Part shown: one piece after another, positions 54,870 through 64,000 of the stretch
Numbering within the stretch: the stretch's first letter is position 1
Layout of the letters: the number at the start of each line of letters is the position of its first letter
Origin: Fistulifera solaris
Taxonomy: Eukaryota > Bacillariophyta > Bacillariophyceae > Naviculales > Stauroneidaceae
DNA: 64,000 nt
NCBI GenBank assembly: GCA_030295235.1
Contig: AP026145.1
Span: forward strand, 684,501-748,500
Direction: 5' to 3'
Program-made: the position numbers and the translations under genes
The notes under the pieces: model-generated
Database searches by the model: none
What the model was told of the DNA's origin: nothing
Seen by the model: the letters and a program-made list of their open reading frames with translations, nothing else

Positions 54870-57089
54870 ATGAAGTTCTCGTCCATTGCCGTTACTGCCA
54901 TACTATTTGCCGCGAAAGCGGAAAGCCTTTGCGGGGCCACAGATGAAACCCCGCTTCGCGGTGCAAGCCCTCAAGAGCACCGCCGCCGTCGAAGTCGACA
55001 AGATGGCCGCCTTGGCCACCGCGGCCGATGAATCGCGTGGTTTGGCGATGGATTCCATTGCGGCCGCCCATTCCGGTCACATGGGTTTGCCACTCGGTGC
55101 TGCCGAAATTGGTGCCGTCTTGTGGGGATCGCAGGTGCGTTCAACTGAAGAAGAAAAGATAAAAGACGGTGAATCTCTGGTTTGGTTCTCTCTCTCACAC
55201 ACACTCTCTCTCTTTTCTCTCGTAGATGACATACAACCCCGCCGATCCGACGTGGGTCAACCGCGATCGCTTCATTTTGTCGGCCGGCCACGGATCCATG
55301 TTTGTCTACTCGTGGTTGAACTTGGCCGGCTACGACTTGCCCATGGACGAATTGAAGCGATTCCGTCAACACCATTCCATGACACCCGGTCATCCCGAAT
55401 TCCCCAACTCGGAACACAACACGCCCGGAATTGAAAGTACGACCGGTCCGCTCGGGCAGGGTGTTTCCAACGCTGTGGGCTTTGCCGCCTCGGCCAAAAT
55501 GGCCGAAGCCGTCTACAACACGGCCGACCACAAGATCTTTGATCATCACATCTTCACGTTGGCCGGGGATGGTTGCTTCCAAGAAGGTGTTTCGGCCGAA
55601 GCGGCCGCCTTTGCGGCACACGAAAAGCTCGACAACTTGATTGTCATGTACGATGCCAACGAAGTCACTCTCGACAAGATGGCCGAATACACGCAATCCG
55701 AGGACATTCTCAAGCGTTACGAAGCCTACGGATGGGAAGTTTACGACATTGACGGACACGATCTCGAATTGGTCGAAAAGACCATTGCTGCCGCCAAGGC
55801 CAGTGACAATGGCAAGCCCAAGTTCATCAAATGCAATACCATCATTGGGAAGGGCATGGAGGAGACGGAAGGTACCAACGCCGCGCACGGTGAAGCCGGT
55901 GTGCCGTATGTGGATAACGCCAAAAAGAACATTGGATTGCCCGACGGAGAAAAGTGGTATGTCAGTCAGGGGAACCCGCGATTTCTTCAAGCAAGTTCAA
56001 GAAACCAACAAGGCCAAGTACGACGAATGGCAAAAGACGTATGGTGCTTGGAAGGAGGCCAACCCGGCCCTCGCCAAGCAATTGGAAGACGCCGTGGCGG
56101 ACAATGTCATGTCGCCGGAAGACATGATTGAAAAGATCCCCGCCTTGGAATCGGGTGCCGAAGCCACTCGTGTCTCTCAAAACAAGGCCATTCAACACAT
56201 TGCCAAGTTGGTTCCTCACTACGTCTCGGGATCGGCCGATTTGCACGGATCGTGCCGTAACTACATCAACGACGGAGGAAACTTTGGTGCCGGCTTTGAC
56301 AAGAGCTACGCCGGCCGCAACTTGTACTTTGGTATCCGCGAACACGCCATGGGATCCATCATGAACGGATTCGCGTATCACGGTCTTTTCAAGATTTCCG
56401 GGTCGACCTTTTTGGTGTTTGTGGACTACATGCGTGCCACACTCCGTGTGGCTTCGTTGGCCGAACTCAACCGTGTGTCGTACATTTTGACCCACGACTC
56501 GATTGGTGTTGGTGAGGATGGTCCTACGCACCAGCCCGTCGAAACGGTCTCGGGTCTTCGTGTCATTCCCAACTTGGATGTCTTCCGACCGGGTGATGCC
56601 GAAGAAACGGTCGCCTCGATGATCCATTCCGTCACGCGCAAGGAGGGTCCGGTGGCCTTGATTTATTCTCGTCAAAATGTCAACCAAATCCCCAACATGG
56701 ATTACAAGGAGGTTCGCAAGGGTGCGCTCAAGGGAGCGTATGTGGTCAAGAAGGAAGAAGGTGACTTGGATATTATCATTATCGCCACAGGTTCGGAACT
56801 CCAACACGCCATTGCCGCCGCCAAGGACATGCCCAACGCCCGCGTTGTGTCCATGCCCTGCATGGAACTCTTTGAGCGCCAATCGGATGACTACAAGGAA
56901 TCCGTACTACCCTCCACGTGCACCAAGCGCATTGCCATGGAAGCCGGTGTGACCGGTTTGTGGTACAAGTACGCCAGCAAGGTGATTGGTACGGACAAGT
57001 TCGGCATGTCGGCGCCCGGTGATATTGTCATGAAGGAATTCGGTATGACCGCCGAGAATCTTGCGGCCGAAATTGCTGCCATGAATTAA
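54870..57089 (+). CDS. TKL: Plastid transketolase (two apparent frame breaks)
   Basis: Two exons (54870-55134, 55226-57089), 91-nt intron, about 708 residues. Precursor: signal peptide [19 protein letters not shown] and, after removing one C at 54926-54927, [13 protein letters not shown], a canonical Phe-motif plastid transit start. TPP enzyme core: [41 protein letters not shown], the TPP motif GDGCFQEG...[10 protein letters not shown], the Glu-containing [13 protein letters not shown], and [18 protein letters not shown]. It transfers two-carbon units in the Calvin cycle and pentose phosphate pathway. A second break lies at 55973-55974 (extra A): corrected, it reads [18 protein letters not shown]. 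Codon choice is strongly biased to GCC/GGC/AAG, unlike many neighbours, as expected of a highly expressed gene. Confidence 0.95.
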
Positions 57090-57331
57090 CTAAATAATAG
57101 TCATTTGTAGAACACTACTACTGGAATGAGTGTAGTTTAGGAGAGGAGGGATTCGTTGTGTGGCTTTTGTAATTTGTAAGTCACCTAGCTGTCGGTCTGG
57201 CCTTCGTTCGGGCATGACAACATTACATTATTTTTTCTTTCGCACGTCTTTTTCGTCTTTGTTGCCTTTGATGATTCATTCATTTTTCATAAGACACTTG
57301 ATTGTTTCTATTGCATAACTAACTCAGATTC

Positions 57332-58219
57332 ATGTTTTCCTTGCACGCCCGGAGGGTGATCGTTTCTTCCGTCCAAAGACGTTCCTTGGCGTCCGGTCGT
57401 CGTCGAAATTTGGCGAAGAATTCGAAACAACCCGTTCGTGAGACCATTTCTGTCGATCCTCCGACCAACAATACTGTTTCCTGGGACAAATTCCGGATGT
57501 GGATCACGCCGCTCCGGTTTCGGCGATCGTATTATACACGCGAACACGTGATGGAACTGCTGCGCCGATTTCCGCTCTGGATGGGCTTGTCGTTTTTCTG
57601 CCTCTGGGATCAAACGTCTCCGTATTCCTTACTGACCATTCACGGTCCCAGTATGATACCGACCATGGCCGCCGATGGGAGTGAAGTGTGGTTGGTCCGC
57701 ACCCGTGCGTGGCAGTTCTGGGGATCCGTTTGTCAGAACGGTGATTTGGTGGGATTTGCACCTCCTTCTTCCCAACATATTTCGTGCAAACGGGTGGTGG
57801 GAGTCGCCGGGGATCGTGTGCCACGCTACGGAACGTATGTGCACCTGTATCTCGAACAAGATCCGGAGCATTGGGGACAAAAAATGCCACCCGAGGGTGA
57901 CGGAATTCATGATTGGATCGATCGCAGCTTTGCTTGGGATCCCCAAGATTACTGCGACAGAGATAAAGGAACGGAATCGCAGCGCACGCTGGTGGTTCCT
58001 CCGGGACATGTGTGGTTGGAATCGGATTGTCCGGCTTTGGGCATCGATTCGCGTCAACATGGACCCATTCCCGAAACATGGATCCGCGGACGGGTCGTGC
58101 GACGCGTGTGGCCCTTGTTGGGGAAAGATCATCACCAACGACCCCATCCCATTCCACTGGATACTGAGAGTCTGCGTCAACACAATGTTCATACCGTTCC
58201 AGAGGACGGGACCCGTTGA
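57332..58219 (+). CDS. Mitochondrial inner-membrane signal peptidase (S26, IMP-type)
   Basis: 295 residues, no intron. N-terminus Arg-rich (SLHARRVIVSSVQRRSLASG), a mitochondrial presequence type. A hydrophobic segment around 90 (FPLWMGLSFFCLW) precedes the catalytic Ser box IHGPSMIPTMA (about 109), then GDLVGFAPP and the catalytic Lys box CKRVVGVAGDRV (about 151). The substrate-binding end PPGHVWLESDCPALGIDSRQHGP matches the P-x-G-H-x-W-x-x-G-D-N-x-x-x-S-x-D-S-R family box, with ESD in place of GDN. These peptidases remove sorting signals from proteins in the intermembrane space. Longer than most IMP1/IMP2 (about 160-190) by its tails, including a 30-residue Asp/Trp-rich insert around 185. 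A plastid thylakoid-type peptidase is the alternative. Confidence 0.82.
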   Translation: MFSLHARRVIVSSVQRRSLASGRRRNLAKNSKQPVRETISVDPPTNNTVSWDKFRMWITPLRFRRSYYTREHVMELLRRFPLWMGLSFFCLWDQTSPYSLLTIHGPSMIPTMAADGSEVWLVRTRAWQFWGSVCQNGDLVGFAPPSSQHISCKRVVGVAGDRVPRYGTYVHLYLEQDPEHWGQKMPPEGDGIHDWIDRSFAWDPQDYCDRDKGTESQRTLVVPPGHVWLESDCPALGIDSRQHGPIPETWIRGRVVRRVWPLLGKDHHQRPHPIPLDTESLRQHNVHTVPEDGTR

Positions 58220-58590
58220 TGGGTTTTCGTCATCGTTCGTCCAGCACGAGCTCCAGTGTCATTGATACAAAAAGTTTGCCACGTCGAACATCATGACTTC
58301 TAGAGGGAGACACCGGATGGTAGCTTTCTCAGACACATAGAAAATGTGGAAAAATGATTTGGCGGTTCTCGTGGCTTCCGCATGGAACGAAATGGCAAGC
58401 CCATTATTTAGATGATGCATGGCATGGCAACAAATCCGCATAGTCCTTAGCCGCAGGAAATAGCATCATAGTTTTATCGGTACTTAGACTTTCCGCGCAG
58501 AGAATCGTACCGTGATCGATTTTTCCCTGTAGTGAAACAACGTGGGTAAATTATACGGAGTATAATTATGAAAAAGCAGAAGTCGTCGGC
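58220..58590. other. Intergenic region between tandem genes
   Basis: About 370 nt with no gene or clear motif seen. Confidence 0.4.
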
Positions 58591-59610
58591 ATGTTCGACG
58601 ACCGCCATCGCATTCAACTGGAAGTTTTTCTGTTGCCGCATGCCTCCACTCTTTCCCAGATCTCGTCACAATCAAAGATGCCTTCATTAAAGTTAACAGT
58701 ATCTTACGACGGAACTCGTTTCAATGGCTTTCAGCGTCAAATAACAAACACGGATATGATACGACCGGCGAAACGACCTCATTTTACCAAAGAGGGCACC
58801 AAGAAATCCGTAACGGTAACGATTCAGGAATGCCTCGAAGAAGCCGTCATCACTTATAGCAATCATGTGAATCCTCAAAAATTGATAACAGTAAATGATT
58901 TGAAACTCAAATTTGCGGGTCGGACCGATAAAGGGGTCCACGCGCGGGGACAAGTCGTGACCGTTTGCCTGCCTCCATGGACCGAAGGCTTGGACGAAAT
59001 CCAACGCGGCATCAACAGTCGTTTGCCTATGGATATTTCGGTCGATCGGATCGAATTGTTAGAAACAGAATTGGATCCACGGCATGACGTCAAACAAAAA
59101 ACGTACAGTTACACGGTCAAATATCGTCGGCAAGTCTGGCGGGAAGATGGCACGATCCATCCGCGGTGTCATTTGGGAATCTTTAGTTTCCGACAAGCCT
59201 TGGATCCACCCAATCTGTGGTGGTGTCCTTGGGCCTTGAATGACACTCTGTTACCCGAATTGTGTCAACAATTGTCGGGCACGCACAATTATCGAGCCTT
59301 TGTGCACAAACAAGTGCGCGATGAGCAATCTCACGTCATGACCTTGGATCAAATGTCCGTGACATTCCAACAAGTCACACCGGACGAGGATGAAGCTCCC
59401 GTCATCGTGGCACGCTTCAAAGTCCAAGCCAAAGGCTTTCGTCGGACCATGGTCCGGAATTTGGTCGGTTATTGCATCGATGTGTGTCGTGGCCACGAAA
59501 GTGTCACTGCCTTCAAATGGGACGCAATTTGGTCAGGTTCGGATGAAGTAGCCGATCGTATCAACGCGGCACCGGCTTGTGGATTGTGTTTGGAGTCGGT
59601 CGTGTATTGA
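58591..59610 (+). CDS. truA: tRNA pseudouridine synthase, TruA family
   Basis: 339 residues. It isomerises uridines 38-40 in the anticodon arm of tRNA. Core: LTVSYDGTRFNGFQRQ, the catalytic-Asp motif AGRTDKGVHARGQV, KTYSYTVKYRR, SGTHNYRAFVHK and FRRTMVRNLVGY, all in family order. A basic insert (about 50-75, AKRPHFTKEGTKKSV) widens the first domain. Two ATGs are possible: 58591, or 58678 which places the domain at the very N-terminus as in bacterial TruA. The extra 29 residues have two Asp at 3-4, so are not a clear targeting peptide; 58678 may be the real start. No intron. Neighbouring genes are tandem, on the plus strand. Confidence 0.9.
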   Translation: MFDDRHRIQLEVFLLPHASTLSQISSQSKMPSLKLTVSYDGTRFNGFQRQITNTDMIRPAKRPHFTKEGTKKSVTVTIQECLEEAVITYSNHVNPQKLITVNDLKLKFAGRTDKGVHARGQVVTVCLPPWTEGLDEIQRGINSRLPMDISVDRIELLETELDPRHDVKQKTYSYTVKYRRQVWREDGTIHPRCHLGIFSFRQALDPPNLWWCPWALNDTLLPELCQQLSGTHNYRAFVHKQVRDEQSHVMTLDQMSVTFQQVTPDEDEAPVIVARFKVQAKGFRRTMVRNLVGYCIDVCRGHESVTAFKWDAIWSGSDEVADRINAAPACGLCLESVVY

Positions 59611-59986
59611 AAAGATAGTATGATGGCACAAATATAGTAATCAGAGCTACCCTTTTGCTTTTAAATATGTACTGTACGACTCTATTAGTGATTCTTGATT
59701 AATGTGCGAGATTATCATATCTGCTTGGATTATTATCGACTTGCATTCGAGTCGCTAGCTAGACGCGCAAAACGTTAACGCTAGACCCGATCCAACAGGA
59801 TTCATTCATGGTTCATGAGTAAGCGTGACTAACTACCGACATACAGACGCCACCGTTTCAAATGCATCAACGCATAGACCTACAGCATTTTCATTTTTTG
59901 CATTGCATCGTCGACTCGCAATAAGTCATCATCTTTCGTTTGGCTTATCGATTTTTTCCAATCAACTTACTCTATTTCTTAGCAAG
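59611..59986. other. Intergenic region between tandem genes
   Basis: About 375 nt; includes a GTCGCTAGCTAGACGCG stretch near 59750. No gene seen. Confidence 0.4.
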
Positions 59987-61777
59987 ATGAACGGCGACAA
60001 CAATAACGAAGGGACACCCGGAAAGGGCTGGACGAATGGTGCCTTACCCCCTTCGTTCGCACCGCATACCATCGATGGCAAATTACAACTCTATCAAAAA
60101 CATCGTCGCTGGATTGGTTTAACTAGTTCCTGGTCCAGGATCGGCAACGATGACACGGAATCATCGAAACGCACCAGTAGCAGTTCCTCCGGGGGAAGCG
60201 TTGGTGGAATCGGCAGAAGAACAAGGACAACGCGTCCGCGCCTTGATTGCGCAATTGTGTGAATCCTTTTATCGAGCGGGATGGGCGACCGGGACGGGCG
60301 GTGGGATTTCGATTCGTGTGAAACACAACGATACGTGGCGCGTCTTTGTGGCACCGTCGGGTTTGCAGAAAGAAGATTTGATTGGGGATGATATCTTTGA
60401 ATTGGATATGTAAGTTTTTCTTGTAATTTATTTGGGGTTCATACTCGCTCCTCCCCCCTGACGACTCTTTTGGTTCAAACAGGGACCGCAATGTCGTCCA
60501 ATATCCCTTCTCCAACCCGAACTTGCGACAATCGGCGTGTACACCGCTCTGGTACGTCATTTATCGGTTGCGACCGACGGCGACGGCCGTCTTGCACACG
60601 CACAGTCCCAATGCCGTCTACGCCACGTTGTTGGATCCCACCGAAACTTCCACTTGTCTAAAAATCACCCATCTCGAAATGTTAAAAGGCGTCGGGAATC
60701 ACGCGTACGATGATTGTCTCACCATACCCATCATTGACAATCGACCGACGGAAGATCAACTTGCCGATCAATTGGCGGCAGCCGTCCAGCAGTACCCGAA
60801 AGCCAATGCGGTCCTCGTGCGGCGGCATGGTTTGTATGTGTGGGGAGATTCGTGGGAACAATGCAAGACGCAGGCGGAATCGATGGATTATGTTTTGGCG
60901 GCGGCGGTCCAAATGAAACAAATGGGAATTGATCCGGCGGTGCCGCCTGCACAGGGACGTATCGCGACGAAAAATCGTCACGAGACGCCGAGCCCGTTCC
61001 CAAGAAACAAAAAACGGGATTTCATGGTGTTGCGGCCGCCGACAATGCGGACGATTTGTTGTCGAATGCAACACCGTTGTTGCCGCGCGATGGATTTCAG
61101 GCGTTATTGCTCGATATTGAAGGATGTACGAGCAGTATTGCCTTTGTGAAAGAGGTCTTGTTTCCGTACGTTCGACAGCATTTGTCGGAATTTCTAGAAC
61201 AACACCCGAATGCGGATTGGTTACCGGCTTTGCAGCAGGAAGTCCAGTCGCACGGAGGAAATGTCTTGACGACTATTCCAGATTGTGTCACGTATTTGAT
61301 GGATCGTGATATCAAATCGGCGGCCCTCAAAGAGTTGCAAGGACAAATGTGGCAAGCGGGTTACGAGGCCGGTGAATTACAAGGTCATGTCTATGCGGAT
61401 CTGAAACCCATGTTGGAATGGATGAAACAGAATCAAATTCCGGTCTATATTTATTCGTCGGGATCCGTGAAAGCGCAAAAGCTACTGTTTGGGCATTCTG
61501 TACAAGGTGATTTGTTGCCGTTGTTGGCGGGACATTTTGATATACCGAGTGCGGGTGGGAAAAAGAAAGTAGTTCGTATCAAACGATTGCGAATCAATTG
61601 GGTCTACCGCCTTCTGAAATCGTCTTTGTGAGTGATGCCGAAGACGAATTGGTGGCCGCTCGGCAAGCGGGGATCGGGAAGGCCGTCATGAGCGTGCGAT
61701 CGGGCAATGTACCCATGACAGCGGTGGGGAAAGCATTTCCGGCAATCTATTCGTTGCTCCAATTGTGTGGTGCATGA
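59987..61777 (+). CDS. mtnBC: Methylthioribulose-1-P dehydratase / enolase-phosphatase fusion (MtnB-MtnC; three apparent frame breaks)
   Basis: Two exons (59987-60409, 60483-61777), 73-nt intron, about 572 residues. Domain 1 (about 75-295), MtnB: LCESFYRAGWATGTGGGISIR, FVAPSGLQKEDL, zinc ligands in VLHTHSPNAVYATLL and VRRHGLYVWG. After a linker, domain 2 (about 340-572), HAD-type E1 phosphatase MtnC: ALLLDIEGCTSSIAFVKEVL (nucleophile Asp, DIEG), YIYSSGSVKAQKLL, and VFVSDAEDELVAARQAG. Together they carry out three steps of the methionine salvage pathway, from methylthioribulose-1-P to the acireductone. Plants have the same fusion (DEP1). Breaks: an extra G in 60191-60195, a missing base near 60986, a missing G near 61565; correcting all three gives a continuous protein with the intron phase satisfied. 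Confidence 0.9.
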
Positions 61778-62134
61778 AAGTGTCCATAATTTACACAGCA
61801 GTTAAAGAACTAGATCTCCTCCTACTGAGGCTCCCTCTCTAGATTTGTGTCGTCATTGCGGTCAACCGTCATCTTCTTTAAGTGCCTGACCGGTACCCAA
61901 TTTACATACGTTTGAACATTTATGAAACGCACCGGGACTCATTTACCGCTCGATCTCGTCCTCGTCCTTTTTTTACCGCAAGGGAAAAAAGACGACAAAA
62001 GTCAACAAGGATTTGTTGCATCACATTATTGCTGTTCATCCAAAAGAATAACTGTTGCAGCAATAGTATAGAAACGAATACATATTATAAAAGGAGGTGA
62101 CAGGGAGCTGCGTAAGGAGGCAAGGCAGTCCAAA
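61778..62134. other. Intergenic region between tandem genes
   Basis: About 355 nt; no gene recognised. It contains AAGGAGG-like purine runs just before the dynein ATG, not meaningful in a eukaryote. Confidence 0.4.
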
Positions 62135-64000
62135 ATGACCTCCAAAGATCCTCGCGAATATGTTCGGTAAGTTTCGATGGATTAGCTTGAAGGAATCCAA
62201 ATTTTTGTGTCATTTCACCTAACTCCTATTCTATACAGTCTCGCGTGTGAACTACACTTGTCCGGAGCTTTGGAAGAAAGTGATCCGGTGGTAGAGGACT
62301 TTTTAGCGAGCCCGGAGGAAACGAAATTGTTTGTGTGGACGTCCGCCGGCAAGATGCACGCCGGTCTTACGTTACCGTCGGCGGCGGTGACAGCAGCCAT
62401 TGTCTTTTGCCGCTCCAACGAGTCGTCGACCCTCCAATGTTTGACGTTACCGTCCAGCGGCGACGAAACAACAACGACGACGACCACTTCTATCTTGCAA
62501 GCCTTGCAAATTTACACGCAGCAATGTTTCATGCCCACCGTGCAGTCGATTTTGCAGCAAGATGAGGAAGCGCTGCAACGTCTGCAGGATAAGTTGCGAG
62601 CTTTAGATGTGGCGCTGCAACAGACGTCTCGTTCCGCGCACTTGCCGTCGATTGAATTGCCCATTCATCCGATCCTGCAAGCGGCCGTGGAAAAGCGAGG
62701 AGATGGTGTTTCGTCCTGGGACTGGGAAGCGCTGGGTCTGGCCGAAAAACTGAACGACGATGACTTTCTGAACGAACTGCAGGCCGAAGTCTCGGGCTGG
62801 ATTGCGCAAATTCGTACCATCACCACCCTCCAGCCAGAATTGGTGATTCAGGCGTCGGAAGATCAAGCTCCCAACCCGGACGCTGTTGCTCACGAAATGG
62901 CGTATTGGACGGCATTGCAACAAGAACTGCAACATGTCCAGGAACAGTTACAGTCACCCGGAGTCGAGGCGACGGTGGCTTTGTTGCGAGAAGCGAAACG
63001 CTTCGTGGCCACGTTGGCATTGGAAAACAACACGGGTCTCGAACAGGCCATGGCGTACGCGGCGGATATGACCCATTTTTGAAGGGATACCCGTTGGCGG
63101 ATTTACAGGCGGCGGTGGATTTTGAACAATTGGCGGCGGTGGTGCAAGCCATCTTCGATCATCTCAACAAGATCCGCTCGAGTCGTTACTACTCACTTCC
63201 CCGTGGGATTCTGTTGTTGGAGGGAACAACGGTCGTTCTTCGAGATGCTATTCAGCATTTGTTGCTTCAAGATAAGCACAAGAACTTCTTGTTCATGGAC
63301 TATGCGGACTATCAACGCAAAATTCGGTATCCTGTCCTGGACGTATTTGTGCAGTTTGAAGATCGTTGGCAGGAATGGAAAGAATTCATGCTGGATCAGG
63401 GCCGACGTCGGAAGGTGACAGGCCTCAGTAAATTGCTGGATAGAATGGTATTGCACCACATGCCATTGAGAGAACGACTGGACCAAATTGATGAATTCCG
63501 CCAAGCTCAGGAGACCCTACGCAATGTTGTTCACACGGTGTTGCGGGAAGATGAACCCACCGCGTTGCAGCAGGTGGAGCACGCTCCTCGGCAAATATTT
63601 GGAAGTATTGCTGTCCTCGACTTGAGTCCAGGAGGGAAACAAGCCTTGGAAACAGCACTAGAAGAGTATGACCTGCAAACCGATGCTATAGAGGAACGTC
63701 TAGCCCGACTCCTCCGTGAAAAACTGGAGGCATGCCAGGTATGTATACATGCGGCTCGGATTTTTGAAAGTTTGATAGCTTTTTTTAACCGTGTGATCTT
63801 TCCGCAGGATGCTGAAGACATGTTTGGAGTATTCGCTCGCTTCAATCTGCTCCTGACGCGAAGCCGAGTACAGTCCGCTGTGAAGGAGTTTCAGATGCAG
63901 CTCATATCGACTGTCGCTGAAGCTGTAGAGAAACTGCAATCGAAATTTACTTTAAAGTACGAAGCGTCGCCGGCTGCCCGCATTTCACGTCTACGAGGAA
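62135..64000 (+). CDS. DYNC1H: Cytoplasmic dynein heavy chain, N-terminal tail (5' part; runs off the edge; one apparent frame break)
   Basis: Exons 62135-62166, 62239-63738 and 63808 onward, introns of 72 and 69 nt. Exon 1 encodes only MTSKDPREYVR. The tail reads LACELHLSGALEESDPVVED, LFVWTSAGKMHAGLTLP, ILQALQIYTQQCFMPTVQSI, then the DHC_N1 region with ARISRLRG and FGVFARFNLLLTRSRVQSAV at the window end, which matches the cytoplasmic dynein-1 motif of F-x-x-F-x-x-F-N-x-L-x-x-R-x-x-x-x-x-A-x-x-E. This part dimerises and binds intermediate chains; the AAA motor lies beyond 64000. A missing G near 63070 would turn DMTHF-stop into DMDPFLKGYPLADL and carry on. Retention of cytoplasmic dynein in diatoms fits their lack of most axonemal genes, though this is family knowledge. 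Confidence 0.85.

Noticed and set aside
221-63070. Pseudogene interpretation of the frame-broken genes
   Set aside because: Breaks are single bases in genes that are conserved elsewhere along their length and mostly essential; no other decay is seen.
1-64000. CRISPR arrays, rRNA, prokaryotic operons, intact transposons or virus-derived elements
   Set aside because: None of their hallmark sequences were seen; the window is ordinary nuclear gene-dense DNA.

Overview
The window is nuclear DNA from a photosynthetic stramenopile, most likely a pennate diatom of the Phaeodactylum type. The reasons are: dense genes on both strands; 20 resolvable GT-AG introns of only 58-91 nt; plastid precursors with a signal peptide ending at a Phe-type motif (VKOR, ABC1 kinase, FKBP, transketolase); and typical eukaryotic genes (MOT1, DP, cytoplasmic dynein, VPS9, PPR-SMR) beside a plastid set. 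No rRNA, tRNA, CRISPR array, prokaryotic operon or intact mobile element was recognised.

Layout. 0.2-9 kb: opine-dehydrogenase-like enzyme, META-domain protein, secreted unknown, E2F partner DP, a Lag1/TLC membrane protein and a BTB protein. 9-20 kb: a long disordered Ser/Arg/Lys-rich protein, the SNF2 ATPase MOT1/BTAF1, and HMG-CoA reductase (three exons). 20-22 kb: the only large gene-poor tract, full of small direct and inverted repeats. 22-32.5 kb: mitochondrial carrier, FAD/[2Fe-2S] oxidoreductase, and a spliced gene for an uncharacterised protein of about 2,030 residues. 33-47 kb: VKOR-thioredoxin, CHY/RING ubiquitin ligase, an eight-helix membrane protein with a 24-nt microexon, ankyrin/coiled-coil protein, coiled-coil unknown, plastid ABC1 kinase, PDZ-FKBP, and a GT23-like fucosyltransferase. 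47-64 kb: PPR-SMR-RGG protein, unknown, C1-VPS9 Rab5 GEF, plastid transketolase, inner-membrane signal peptidase, TruA, an MtnB-MtnC fusion of the methionine salvage pathway, and the 5' part of a cytoplasmic dynein heavy chain that runs off the right edge.

The most important technical observation is an unusual load of apparent single-base frame breaks inside otherwise well conserved genes: 14 firm and a few tentative, many in short homopolymers, in both directions. Each is resolved by a one-base change (one may be a 5-nt duplication) that restores family-typical sequence and, in spliced genes, the expected intron phase. I read these as consensus errors of the assembly (or fixed indels of a strain), not pseudogenes. 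Gene coordinates below span such breaks, and the breaks are stated.

The genes do not form one pathway. Loose themes are plastid thiol/quinone/protein-folding functions (VKOR, ABC1K, FKBP), central metabolism (transketolase, HMGR, methionine salvage, FAD oxidoreductase), and chromatin/cell-cycle control (MOT1, DP). The best candidates for undescribed biology are the 2,030-residue protein with a duplicated FL...LKG...WK module and a C-terminal CxxC...HxxxC element, the membrane-inserted FAD/BFD oxidoreductase, the PDZ-FKBP lumen protein, and the Lag1-like protein lacking key histidines.
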